Shown here piece by piece: positions 36,103-44,545 of a stretch of DNA of 64,000 bases. Within the stretch, counting starts at the first letter, position 1. Every line of letters starts with the position of its first letter. The notes below the pieces were generated by a model that was not told the origin of the DNA, did not search any database, and saw only the letters and a list, made by a program, of their open reading frames with translations. This DNA is from Gammaproteobacteria bacterium (GTDB taxonomy: Bacteria; Pseudomonadota; Gammaproteobacteria; Pseudomonadales; Azotimanducaceae), in contig JAPOVK010000017.1 in NCBI GenBank assembly GCA_026708185.1, forward strand, positions 1 to 64,000, given 5' to 3'. The translations under genes were made by a program, and so were the position numbers.

Positions 36103-36157
36103 CACGCCGCCTGGGCGCTGACCACACTCGCGCGCTTGACTCCCCGAGACGCGCCAC

Positions 36158-36883
36158 ATGATTGAAACCGAAACCGACCTCGAGACCCGGGACGGGGCGA
36201 TGAATACCTTCATCACCCATCCGGAAGAGGGCGGCCCGCACCCACTGGTCATCTTCTACATGGATGCGCCAGGCAAGCGGGAGGAACTGCACGACATGGC
36301 CCGGCGGATCGCCACCGTTGGCTACTACGTCATGTTGCCGAACCTCTACTACCGCCACGTACGCGAGTTCCACCTGGGGATGCCGGGTGCGACGCGCGAG
36401 CGCATGGCAGAGTTGATGGGCGCCTTGTCCAACGCGATGGTCTGCGAGGACACCCAGGTGATGCTCGATTACGCGGCCGGACAGGAGGTGGCGGGCGATG
36501 GCCCGGTCGGCGCGGTCGGCTACTGCATGAGCGGCCCGTTCGTCTTTGCCGCGGCGGCCGAGTTCGCCGATCGCATCAAGGCCGCCGCGTCCCTGCACGG
36601 CGTACGCCTCTACACCGACGCCGACGACTCGCCGCACCGCACCGCCGACAAGATCCAGGGCGAGATCTACTTCGGGTGCGCCGAGACCGACTCCTGGGCG
36701 CCGCCGGAGATGGTGGAGGCCCTCGACGGGCACCTTGCGGCGACGGGGATCAACTATCGCATCGAGTGGTATCCGGGAACCGGCCACGGCTTCGTGTTTC
36801 CGCAGCGCGAGGGCCTCTACCACAAGGCCTCGGCCGAGCGGCATTGGGAAAGGCTGTTCGCGATGTTCAGCCGAAATTTGTAG
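36158..36883 (+). CDS. Dienelactone hydrolase family protein
   Basis: Alpha/beta hydrolase of 241 residues. The nucleophile is cysteine, GYCMSG with Cys123, as in dienelactone hydrolases; the base is His in GTGHGF near 210, and the acid is expected in the segment between. PLVIFYMDAPGKREELHDMARRIA at the front is common in the COG0412 group. Natural substrates are lactones or small esters; the specific one cannot be inferred. It starts 55 bases after the giant-protein operon and could be read through from it, but nothing ties it functionally. Confidence 0.85.
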   Translation: MIETETDLETRDGAMNTFITHPEEGGPHPLVIFYMDAPGKREELHDMARRIATVGYYVMLPNLYYRHVREFHLGMPGATRERMAELMGALSNAMVCEDTQVMLDYAAGQEVAGDGPVGAVGYCMSGPFVFAAAAEFADRIKAAASLHGVRLYTDADDSPHRTADKIQGEIYFGCAETDSWAPPEMVEALDGHLAATGINYRIEWYPGTGHGFVFPQREGLYHKASAERHWERLFAMFSRNL

Positions 36884-37002
36884 CTAGTCGGCCGCAGAAT
36901 GCGGGCGTGGACGGCCGCGCACCATGGTGTGGCAAAATCGGCGTTTCGCATCGCCGTGGGCTGAATTCGTGCAAATCGCCGCAACCTCGGGCACCGTAGC
37001 GC

Positions 37003-37839
37003 ATGCTTAGGCGGGTAGGCGGGTACCTCCTGCCCCGCAAGGATTCCGCGCCGGACGCGAGCGCGCAGCTTGAGCGGGACGGCTATGCGGTGCTCCGAGC
37101 TGTCCTCAATGCTGCCGAGACTGAAGCCGCGCGCGACGAGATCGCCGGAATCTATGCCGACAGGCCACCCGACAAACGCGCGGGCGTGCACGACGACGAC
37201 TTCCGCTACGAGATGTTCAACAAGTGCCCGGCCGCGCAGTCGCTGGTTGGTCGCCGGGAAATCCTCGACGTCATCGAGCCGTTGCTCGGCGAGGACTGTC
37301 ACATCATCGCCAACACCTGCTGGCGCAATCGGGCCGGCGCCGAACATCGCCACGGCGGGGGCGGCTGGCATATCGATGCCGGACCTCACATCCCGCGAGC
37401 GCCCGGGACGACTTGGCCGGAGGAGATTCCGTACCCGGTCTTCGCGATCGGCGTGCACATCTTCCTCCAGGACTGTCCCATCGAGTGTGGACCGACCGCG
37501 GTCATTCCGCGCAGCCACAAGTCGGGTCAGCCGCCGCCACTCGATCGGCGGATGGACGAGTCCCTCACCTGCGACGGGGTCTGCGCACTGCCGCTGACCG
37601 CGGCTGCGGGGGACGTTGCGCTCTTCGTCTCCGATGTCTGGCATCGCCGTCTACCGACGCGAGACGGCGACGCGGGTCGGTTCTTCCTGCAGGTGCACTA
37701 CGCCCGCCGCGACATCGCCCAGCGTGTCAAACGCACCAGCCTTGTCAATCACATCGACCCGGACGCCATGGGGCGCGTCGCGTCAGCCCGGGAGCGTCGA
37801 CTGCTTGGCCTGCATCCGCCCGGCTTCTACGATGGTTGA
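37003..37839 (+). CDS. Phytanoyl-CoA dioxygenase (PhyH) family oxygenase
   Basis: Non-haem Fe(II)/2-oxoglutarate oxygenase of 278 residues. The facial triad is visible: HID (His123, Asp125) in GWHIDAGPHI and the distal His214 in VWHRRLP, with the Arg in the following strand for 2-oxoglutarate. LERDGYAVLRAVL is the normal PhyH opening. This family hydroxylates fatty acyl-CoAs, ectoine, and many natural products. The next gene, a transporter, begins inside its last codons (ATG 37832), so the two are likely co-expressed. Confidence 0.87.
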   Translation: MLRRVGGYLLPRKDSAPDASAQLERDGYAVLRAVLNAAETEAARDEIAGIYADRPPDKRAGVHDDDFRYEMFNKCPAAQSLVGRREILDVIEPLLGEDCHIIANTCWRNRAGAEHRHGGGGWHIDAGPHIPRAPGTTWPEEIPYPVFAIGVHIFLQDCPIECGPTAVIPRSHKSGQPPPLDRRMDESLTCDGVCALPLTAAAGDVALFVSDVWHRRLPTRDGDAGRFFLQVHYARRDIAQRVKRTSLVNHIDPDAMGRVASARERRLLGLHPPGFYDG

Positions 37840-39013
37840 GCGCTTCCGCACGCCCATCGCGTTCCTCGTCCTGGCTAGCATCGCGATGCCTTTGGGCTTC
37901 GCCGCCTGGCAGGCGTTGCTCAACAATTTCGCCATCGAGCAGGCCGCGTTCACGGGCCGCGAGATCGGCATCCTGCAGAGCCTGCGGGAGATTCCCGGAT
38001 TCCTCGCGTTCACCGCCGTTTTCGTGATTCTCATCCTGCGCGAGCAGACGTTCGCGGTCGTCTCCGTGCTGCTGTTCGGCATCGGCGTGTCCCTGACCGG
38101 GTTCTTCCCGAGCGAGTACGGCCTCTATTTCACGGCCGTGCTGATGTCGATCGGCTTCCACTACTTCGAGACCATCCGCCAGTCGCTGTCCCTGCAGTGG
38201 CTCACGAAGGAGGAGGCGCCGCGCATTCTCGGTCGCCTGATCGCCGTCGGCTCGGCCACATCCCTGGTCGCCTTCGGCGCGATGTACCTGGTCCTCGAGG
38301 TCTTCGAGTTGGCGTACCACTGGATCTACCTGGCGGCCGGGGCGGGTGCTGTCGCCATCGCCGTGGTGCTGTGCGGCTTTCCACACTTCCCGTCGAAAAC
38401 ACCCCAGCGCAAGGAGATCGTGCTGCGCAGCCGCTACTGGCTGTACTACAGCCTGACGTTCCTGTCGGGTGCGCGCCGGCAGATCTTCGTCGTCTTCGCG
38501 GGCTTCCTGATGGTGGAGAAGTTTGGCTACTCGGCCGCGAACATCGCCGCGCTCTTCCTCATCAACCACCTGTTCAACTTCCTCTTCGCCGAGAGGATCG
38601 GCGCTTGGATCGGGCGGATCGGGGAACGCCACGCCCTGACGCTGGAGTACGTGGGCCTGATCGGCGTCTTCGTGGCCTATGCCTTCGTCGAGAATGCCTA
38701 CCTGGCGGCCGGGTTGTACGTCGTCGACCACATGTTTTTCGCGCTCGCCATCGCCATCAAGACCTACTTCCAGAAGATCGCGGATCCGGCGGATATCGCC
38801 TCCACCGCTGGCGTCTCCTTTACCATCAACCACATCGCCGCCGTGGTCATTCCCTTCGTTCTCGGCTTCGTGTGGCTGAACTCGCATGCCGCGGTGTTCC
38901 TGATCGGCGCCGCGTTCGCGCTGTGCTCGCTGGTGGCTTCGCAGAACGTGCCATCGCGGCCGCGTGCCGGCAACGAGACCGTGGTCAACCTCGGGTGGGC
39001 CCGAGCGGGGTAG
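37832..39013 (+). CDS. Major-facilitator-like membrane transporter
   Basis: A 393-residue polytopic protein with about 10-12 hydrophobic segments beginning at TPIAFLVLASIAMPLGFAAW. The pattern (QSLREIPGFLAF, then RQSLSLQWLTKEEAPRILGR between halves, HLFNFLFAERIGAWIGRIGE in the second half) fits MFS transporters of the type annotated as permeases in uncultured bacteria. ATG 37832 overlaps the dioxygenase gene by 8 bases. Substrate unknown; coupling to an Fe(II) oxygenase suggests uptake or export of that enzyme's substrate or product, which is inference. Confidence 0.78.
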   Translation: MVERFRTPIAFLVLASIAMPLGFAAWQALLNNFAIEQAAFTGREIGILQSLREIPGFLAFTAVFVILILREQTFAVVSVLLFGIGVSLTGFFPSEYGLYFTAVLMSIGFHYFETIRQSLSLQWLTKEEAPRILGRLIAVGSATSLVAFGAMYLVLEVFELAYHWIYLAAGAGAVAIAVVLCGFPHFPSKTPQRKEIVLRSRYWLYYSLTFLSGARRQIFVVFAGFLMVEKFGYSAANIAALFLINHLFNFLFAERIGAWIGRIGERHALTLEYVGLIGVFVAYAFVENAYLAAGLYVVDHMFFALAIAIKTYFQKIADPADIASTAGVSFTINHIAAVVIPFVLGFVWLNSHAAVFLIGAAFALCSLVASQNVPSRPRAGNETVVNLGWARAG

Positions 39014-39017
39014 GGAC

Positions 39018-39785
39018 ATGGCGGTGAGGGCAGCCGGGTGCATCGTCGTCTTGGCCGTCCTCGCCGTGGGATGCGCAACGACCTCCCCCGATGACGCAGG
39101 GCAAGCGCCGCGCGAGCGCAAGGACTACCTGTTCGAGGCGGTTCGCCTCTCCGAAGCGAGAAAGTACGACGAAGCCATCGAACTGCTTAAGCAACTGCAA
39201 GCGGAGGAGGAACCCGAAGACGCGGCCACCACCCACTACCTGCTCGGTTCCGCCTACGCGGGCTTAAGCGACCACGCCAATGCCGCCGCTCAGTACGTCG
39301 CAGCCGTGGCGAAGGCCGAGAGCGTGGCAGCAGAAATGCTCGCTACGGCCCGATTGGGCGCCGGTCACTACAGCTTCCTGGCCGGCCGGTACGACGATGC
39401 CGTACGGTACTTGTCCGCCTGGCGCAACATGACGGCGGCGCCGCGTCCGGAGACGCTGATGGAACTCGCGCTCGCCTACAGCCGCACAGGCGCAAACGCC
39501 GATGCCATCGCGGTGGCCGAGGGCGTCATCGGCGCATCGGACGAGGCGACCATACAGGCCGAGTGGTTCGAGATGTTGGCGGGCTTCTACTACGAGAACG
39601 GTCAGTACACGGACGCGTTGAAGGCGGAGGATCGAGCGGAGTCCCGGCGCGTGGCCGCGGTCATGGAGTCGGCCCCGGCACGCGTGCCATCCGCGCGGAC
39701 CCGGGAACGGCGTGAACGCGCGCTTCCGGATACGCAGACGCTGCGGACCTTGCAGGCCCAGACCCGAGCACTACTGAGCCGCTGA
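39018..39785 (+). CDS. TPR-containing lipoprotein
   Basis: A 255-residue lipoprotein. The signal peptide AAGCIVVLAVLAVGC carries a lipobox LAVGC, so the mature N-terminal Cys would be acylated. Helical repeats with TPR spacing follow: DYLFEAVRLSEARKYDEAIE, then THYLLGSAYAGLSDHANAAA, GAGHYSFLAGRYDDAVRYL and LALAYSRTGANADAIAVA. It most likely scaffolds partners at the outer membrane. ATG 39018 follows the transporter stop by 4 bases. No specific family recognised. Confidence 0.8.
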   Translation: MAVRAAGCIVVLAVLAVGCATTSPDDAGQAPRERKDYLFEAVRLSEARKYDEAIELLKQLQAEEEPEDAATTHYLLGSAYAGLSDHANAAAQYVAAVAKAESVAAEMLATARLGAGHYSFLAGRYDDAVRYLSAWRNMTAAPRPETLMELALAYSRTGANADAIAVAEGVIGASDEATIQAEWFEMLAGFYYENGQYTDALKAEDRAESRRVAAVMESAPARVPSARTRERRERALPDTQTLRTLQAQTRALLSR

Positions 39786-39816
39786 ACCGAGAAGTCGTCG
39801 CGAAGCCAACCTTCGC

Positions 39817-39822
39817 TACAAT
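39817..39822 (+). promoter_or_regulatory. Possible -10 box (TACAAT) before the second CoA-transferase gene
   Basis: TACAAT lies 36 bases upstream of the GTG start; the -35 region (GTCGTC at 39794-39799) is weak. It follows the lipoprotein gene closely and could serve a separate transcript. Confidence 0.3.
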
Positions 39823-39858
39823 GATGGCGCACGTGAATTGTCCATCGAGGATGAGTAA

Positions 39859-41040
39859 GTGGACGGACCGCTGAAAGGCTACACCGTACTGGACCTGACG
39901 ATCGCCCGCGCCGGACCCACGGCGGTTCGACTGCTGGCCGATTGGGGCGCCGATGTGATCAAGATCGAGGCCCCCGCAGCGGTCGGCGGCGCGATGACCG
40001 GCGCGCGTCGCGGCCCTGACGAACAGAACCTGCATCGCAATAAGCGCAGCCTCTGCATCGACCTGAAGAACCCCGAAGGTCACGCGTTGTTCATGGACCT
40101 GGCGAGGCAGGCGGACGTCATCGTCGAGAACTTCCGCGCGGACGTGAAGCATCGTCTCGGTGTCGATTACGCCAGCGTGAAGAAAATCAACGAAGCCATT
40201 GTTTATGCGAGTATTTCGGGCTTTGGGCAGGAAGGCCCGTACAGCCCGCGACCCGGCGTGGACCAGATCGTCCAGGGGATGAGCGGCTTGATGTCCATCA
40301 CGGGCGAACCCGGCCGGGGTCCGATGCGCGTCGGCATCGCCATCAGCGATACGGCGGCCGGGATGTTCCTCGGCCAAGGCATCCTGCTTGCGCTCCTGCA
40401 CCGGGAGAAAACCGGGGAGGGCCAGTGGGTGCACACCTCGCTGCTCGAAGCCATGCTCAACAAGCTCGACTTCCAAGGTGCCCGCTACACGATGCAAGGC
40501 GATGTGCCGGCACAGCAGGGCAACGACCACCCGACGGCAACGCCGATGGGTGCCTTCCGGTGCAAGGACGGCTACGTGAACATCGCCGCCGCATCGGGCC
40601 GCATGTGGCGTGATTTCTGCGCGGCGGTGGGGGCTGACGGCTTGCTCGCCGATGAACGCTACGACTCGCCGGGCAAGCGGCGGCAGCGCAAGCACGAGTT
40701 GAATGCGGACATCGAGGTCGCCATCGCCGAGCTGACCGTCGATCAACTCGTCGAGTGCGTCAACGCGGCCGGCGTGCCCTGCGGACCGGTGAACGACGTC
40801 CGTGGCGGATTCGACAACCCGCAGGCCAAGTTCCTGGGGATGGCGAAACCCGCCGCTCACGGTGAACTCGGCGATCTGAACCTGATCCGGTCGCCGATCA
40901 ATCTGTCGCGCTTCCCGCATCCCGAGCGGTTCGATCACGCCGCCCCGGACCCGGGCCAGGACAGCGACGCGATCTTGGCGGGATTCGGCGTTGCAGGCGA
41001 AAGGACCGAAGAGTTGCGATCCCATGGCGCGATCCAGTAG
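39859..41040 (+). CDS. CaiB/BaiF family CoA-transferase
   Basis: Second type III CoA-transferase in the window, 393 residues. The GTG at 39859 has GAGG 8 bases upstream and gives DGPLKGYTVLDLTIARAGP, a standard beginning. LADWGADVIKIEAPA, NKRSLCIDLKNPEGHALF, SGFGQEGPYSPRPG and the catalytic Asp164 in AISDTAAG are present. Only about 30% like the one at 11455 by eye, so not a recent duplicate. The next gene begins within its 3' end (ATG 41024), an unusual 17-base overlap. Confidence 0.92.
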   Translation: MDGPLKGYTVLDLTIARAGPTAVRLLADWGADVIKIEAPAAVGGAMTGARRGPDEQNLHRNKRSLCIDLKNPEGHALFMDLARQADVIVENFRADVKHRLGVDYASVKKINEAIVYASISGFGQEGPYSPRPGVDQIVQGMSGLMSITGEPGRGPMRVGIAISDTAAGMFLGQGILLALLHREKTGEGQWVHTSLLEAMLNKLDFQGARYTMQGDVPAQQGNDHPTATPMGAFRCKDGYVNIAAASGRMWRDFCAAVGADGLLADERYDSPGKRRQRKHELNADIEVAIAELTVDQLVECVNAAGVPCGPVNDVRGGFDNPQAKFLGMAKPAAHGELGDLNLIRSPINLSRFPHPERFDHAAPDPGQDSDAILAGFGVAGERTEELRSHGAIQ

Positions 41041-41554
41041 CGGGGAACGGCGCCCGTCGGACGGGTTCGGGACGATACGCGGCGACGAAGACGAGCATAC
41101 GCGCGTCATCTTCCAGCGTGTGCTGAGTCACCCGATCGATAAGGTTTGGGCGGCCATCGCGGAGCCCAGCGAACGCTCCGTATGGGTCCCCGGCATTCGC
41201 TTCGAGCCTGAGCCCGATGCGCGTTTCGACATCTGGTTCGGCGACGCCTGCGAAGGACCGTCCCATGCGTCCGGCCGGCTCGATCCGTTCGAACCTCCCA
41301 CGCGACTTGGCTTGGGATCCATGCTCTTCAAGCTGGAGGCCGCGCCGAACGGCTGCGTGCTTGAGTTCTCCGATGTGCTCTGGTTCGACGGCAAGCGCTC
41401 GAATGTCGACTTCGCCAACGCCGTACTCGCCGGCTGGCATCGCTTCCTCGACACGCTGGAGATCTGGCTCGACGAGGGCGTGGCCGCGCTCGATCTGGGG
41501 GAGCCGGACTATGCTGTCGTCGACGTGCGCGGCCGGGACGCCCTAGCGCCTTAA
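41024..41554 (+). CDS. SRPBCC-domain (AHSA1-like) protein
   Basis: A 176-residue protein whose core (TRVIFQRVLSHPIDKVWAAI, then SERSVWVPGIRFEPEPDARF, and the C-terminal helix VLAGWHRFLDTLEIWLDEG) fits the START/Bet v1-like AHSA1 group, which binds hydrophobic ligands or acts as a cochaperone-like activator. The start at ATG 41024 is inside the CoA-transferase gene; an earlier start is possible. Ligand unknown. Confidence 0.78.
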   Translation: MARSSSGERRPSDGFGTIRGDEDEHTRVIFQRVLSHPIDKVWAAIAEPSERSVWVPGIRFEPEPDARFDIWFGDACEGPSHASGRLDPFEPPTRLGLGSMLFKLEAAPNGCVLEFSDVLWFDGKRSNVDFANAVLAGWHRFLDTLEIWLDEGVAALDLGEPDYAVVDVRGRDALAP

Positions 41555-41597
41555 GGCTGCCGGACGTCCACGGGTCCGCACGTCGGGGAGTGCCTGT

Positions 41598-42116
41598 TCA
41601 GGCAGTCAACGCGCCGATCACTGCCTCGACACACGCGTCGGCTTTGGCCTGCATCTCCTGGTCGGTCGCATCCTGGATGGGATGCGGCACGAAAACGCGC
41701 ATGGCACTGTCCATGCCGAGCATGCTGGCCTGCGTCGCCGCCGCGTCCTCGAATTCCGAACTTGCGATGCTCACCGCGGGCACGCCCTGAATCTCGAACC
41801 ATACCGTGTCATGCAAACTGCACGTGGTACAGGAGCCTCAGTCGGCAAGTGCCTCGATGACGAAATCGTTGTCGGCCTTGATGTCCTGGCGGAGCGTCTC
41901 AGGCGCGGGCTTGGTGAACGTCGGCTTGGCGTAGCGATTCACCGTAACGCCGGGGAGGCGTTCGGCCAAGCGCTGTTCCAAGCGATCGAGCAGCACGTTG
42001 CCGCGCGGCTTCGAGATGTCGAGCAGCGCCACGTTGCCGGTGATCGCCTCCGGTCGTGGCGTGATCGACCGTGCGATGGGCACGCGCTCATCGGTGGGGT
42101 CGAGAATGGTGGTCAT
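41598..42116 (-). CDS. UGSC-family selenoprotein (TGA at codon 93 read as selenocysteine)
   Basis: Read through the TGA at 41838-41840, one continuous 172-residue frame appears, with Sec93 in ALAD-U-GSCTTCSLHDT, the exact UGSC motif for which this family is named. Upstream, ILDPTDERVPIARS, VALLDISKPRGNVLLDRLEQ and KPTFTKPAPETL are family features; downstream, VWFEIQGVPAVSIASSEFED and VFVPHPIQDATDQEMQAKA complete it. Conventional gene calling splits it into two fragments. A SECIS-like hairpin follows the TGA. The reaction is not established; the UGSC and CTTC clusters suggest redox or thiol chemistry. The partner gene ends 3 bases upstream. Confidence 0.85.
41803..41828 (-). promoter_or_regulatory. 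Bacterial SECIS-like hairpin downstream of the Sec codon
   Basis: Starting 13 bases after the TGA, CGUGCA (41824-41819) pairs with UGCAUG (41815-41810; one G-U pair), closing a GUU loop; ACC and GGU at the ends (41828-41826, 41805-41803) can pair around an internal bulge. A short stem with a loop containing GU at this distance is what SelB recognises in bacterial SECIS elements. It lies within the coding sequence, as bacterial SECIS elements do. Confidence 0.6.
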
Positions 42117-42119
42117 GGT

Positions 42120-43676
42120 TTATTCCTCAATTTGACGTGATACCGGGATGGAGCCGATCTCGCCTCCAGCCCAGCCGTGGAAAACGCCGGAAAACTTGCC
42201 GGCCTCGGCGCCGGCGACGACGATGTGGATGTTGTCCTTGGACGCGAACTTAGGGCTGCGCCGATTGCGGCGGTCTTCGTTCATGGCGTCGAAGCGGTCG
42301 CGCGGGATGCCGCCGCCGATGTCGTCGTCGGAGACGAGATCCGCAAGCGGCCGTGCCGTGACGCGCTGCACATGTTCGCGGATGTCGTCCTTGGAGAACC
42401 GGTCACGCCACAACGTGTCGACGTGTTCCGGGGAAACCACCAGCAAGGCATCGCTCGCACCGTGGGCGCGGACGTGCTGCGCGGCTTCCATGGACAACGC
42501 GAAACTGCCGGCGAGCTGGCGGGCGGTCCGCGACGACTGATCGACACACAGCGCAGGCCCGCTCGACATGGCGAAAGCGGTCACCACGGAGTCCTCGGCG
42601 TCGAATCCACGCTCCACGTGCATCGCCTCCCAGGGACTGCGTTCCTCCCACTCGGGGAAGCACATCGTGAACTTCATCGGGTTGCCCAGCGTCGACCGTT
42701 CCGTCCCGCCGGGCTTCGCGCCACCGATGTTTCGCACGGCCAGCCGTACCGCGCGACCGATCGCTGCATTCGCCCGGGTGCCTTGGCCGAGGACGCCCAG
42801 GCGCATGTTCATGCCGATGCGTTCCCGGATGGGCCCGTTGACGACCAGCACGGGTGACGCGCCCATGGTGGTGGCGTTTACGCCGTGGATGTTGAATTGC
42901 TTCGTGCAGATGGCCTCGATGGCAGCGATGATGACCGGCAGATACTCGGCTCGGCACCCGGCGAGCACGGCATTCACGGCGATCTTCTCGACCGTGGCGG
43001 GTGCGTAGTTGGGCGGGATCTCGGCGACGACCTCCTGGCTCGAGCGGCCCGTGCCCGAGAGCATGCGCAAGACGCGCTCGGGCGTGGGCGGCACCACCGG
43101 CAGCCCGTCGGTGAACCCTTGGTCGAACATGAACTCGTGGACATCGTCGCTCGGTGCGATGTCGATCCGCCGGGCCCGCAGCGGACTGTTCTCCGACTCC
43201 GCCCGCAGCCGTTCGGCGATGACCGGGTCCTGGGTCAGCGAGCCGCACCCGGGTCGCCACTTCGGATAGGCGTCCCAGTCCACGGCCGCGTTCGGCGCGT
43301 GGCTCGCGAAGAACGCCTGCCACTCGTCGCGATCGAAACCGACAAGCCGCGCGACTTCACCGCCGTCACCGTCCGCGAGCAGCACCAGCGGCACGGTCTC
43401 CACGTCGTAGGCGAACGACACCTTGAGGATCGAATCGTCCAGCAACGGGAAGGTCGGCGCATGGCGGTCGAGGAGCACTTGGTTCCCCTCGGCCGTCTGA
43501 CCTGCGGCGAGTACCGGAACGTCTCCGCTTGCCTGCAGGGCGTCGAGCAGCGGCATGACGAGGTTGCAGGTGGGACAGTCCTCCTTGACGAACGTGACGA
43601 CTGTCGGCGAGCCGGTCGGGAACGAGTGATCCGTTCCCGACGGGTCGGCGAGGGAGAACGCGGGCAGGGCGGTCAC
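42120..43676 (-). CDS. Thioredoxin-fold domain fused to a UGSC-associated domain
   Basis: A 518-residue protein. GTG 43676 follows the upstream stop by 16 bases and has AAAGG just before it. Residues 1-130 are a TlpA/thioredoxin-like domain with CPTC (Cys34, Cys37) in VKEDCPTCNLVMPLLDAL. From about residue 170 to the end is a conserved module beginning FMFDQGFTDGLPVVPPTPER, with PPNYAPATVEKIAVNAVLAG, FNIHGVNATTMGASPVLVVN and EERSPWEAMHVERGF, which I recall as commonly encoded next to UGSC proteins in actinobacteria and others. Function unknown; the Trx fusion suggests it reduces or shuttles thiol/selenol intermediates for the adjacent selenoprotein. Confidence 0.8.
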   Translation of the reverse strand: MTALPAFSLADPSGTDHSFPTGSPTVVTFVKEDCPTCNLVMPLLDALQASGDVPVLAAGQTAEGNQVLLDRHAPTFPLLDDSILKVSFAYDVETVPLVLLADGDGGEVARLVGFDRDEWQAFFASHAPNAAVDWDAYPKWRPGCGSLTQDPVIAERLRAESENSPLRARRIDIAPSDDVHEFMFDQGFTDGLPVVPPTPERVLRMLSGTGRSSQEVVAEIPPNYAPATVEKIAVNAVLAGCRAEYLPVIIAAIEAICTKQFNIHGVNATTMGASPVLVVNGPIRERIGMNMRLGVLGQGTRANAAIGRAVRLAVRNIGGAKPGGTERSTLGNPMKFTMCFPEWEERSPWEAMHVERGFDAEDSVVTAFAMSSGPALCVDQSSRTARQLAGSFALSMEAAQHVRAHGASDALLVVSPEHVDTLWRDRFSKDDIREHVQRVTARPLADLVSDDDIGGGIPRDRFDAMNEDRRNRRSPKFASKDNIHIVVAGAEAGKFSGVFHGWAGGEIGSIPVSRQIEE

Positions 43677-43692
43677 TAGCCTTTGGACCCGA

Positions 43693-44385
43693 TCAGTGGA
43701 TTTCGGCGGCGTTGCCTTGGGCTTCGCGCAGCTTCTCGATATTGAAGCCCGGCTGTTGCGCGGCCTTGATGATGACGCCTTCCCGGCGCGCGATGGCGGC
43801 TGCGGCGTCCATGACCTTGTCGGCAACGTCGTGCGGGATGACCACGGCACCGTGCTGGTCGGCGTGGATCAGATCGCCATCGGCAACCTGCATGCCGCAG
43901 ACGCTCACCACGCCGCCGAACGAAACGACGTGCACGAAGGCGTGCGACGGCCCGATGCGATCGGCCATCATCTGGAAGCCCTCGGCGACGTCCGGCAGGT
44001 CGCGGACGCTGCCGTCGGTGATCACGCCCAGGCAGCCGAGCCCCTTGTGGATGTTGCTGTTCACTTCACCCCAGAACGAGCCGTAGCCCCGCGACTCCCC
44101 GTCGAGGTCCTGGATGATGGACACCGATGGCTTGGGTCCGCCGTTGTCGATGTAGTCGTAGTAGTCGCCGGGCTGATTGCGGCGGTCCGCTGGGTGCTGC
44201 GCGCGAATCGTCGCCGTGCGCGCATAGCCGACCATGACGCCGAGTTCGGGGCGCGTGCACACCAGTGGCTCCACGGTATAGCCGAAGCCACGCCTGTGCG
44301 AGGCGCATGACTCGAGGGCGTTGCAGACGGTCGGCGTGTCGATTGTGCGGAGTTGCTCGAGCAACTCGGCTGGATGTTCGGACAT
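43693..44385 (-). CDS. RraA/HMG-CHA-aldolase family protein
   Basis: A 230-residue protein of the RraA-like fold. The motif GCLGVITDGSVRD includes Asp124, Arg128 and Asp129, the divalent-metal and substrate residues of the class II pyruvate aldolases (4-hydroxy-4-methyl-2-oxoglutarate aldolase) of this fold. It starts the leftward operon with the thioredoxin-fused protein and the UGSC selenoprotein; intergenic gaps are 16 and 3 bases. The N-terminal THR-T-like opening LRTIDTPTVCNALES is usual. Substrate in this operon unknown. Confidence 0.83.
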   Translation of the reverse strand: MSEHPAELLEQLRTIDTPTVCNALESCASHRRGFGYTVEPLVCTRPELGVMVGYARTATIRAQHPADRRNQPGDYYDYIDNGGPKPSVSIIQDLDGESRGYGSFWGEVNSNIHKGLGCLGVITDGSVRDLPDVAEGFQMMADRIGPSHAFVHVVSFGGVVSVCGMQVADGDLIHADQHGAVVIPHDVADKVMDAAAAIARREGVIIKAAQQPGFNIEKLREAQGNAAEIH

Positions 44386-44545
44386 GGGGCTCCCTTACTT
44401 GCGTTGACGGTTGAATGGACAAGGATTCGATGGCGCAGTGTAAACCGTAGGCGGCTCCCGCGGGAAACGGCGGCCCTCGGATGGCTTTCGTTGGTACGGT
44501 TGGAAAGTACCATAGCGGTTCTCGCAGGGAGCGCTGAGACACACC

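Noticed and set aside
41598-41816. A separate small gene, or a UGSC pseudogene with a nonsense mutation
   Set aside because: The TGA sits precisely at the family's Sec position, both sides are well conserved, and a SECIS-like hairpin follows; a random nonsense mutation would not do this.
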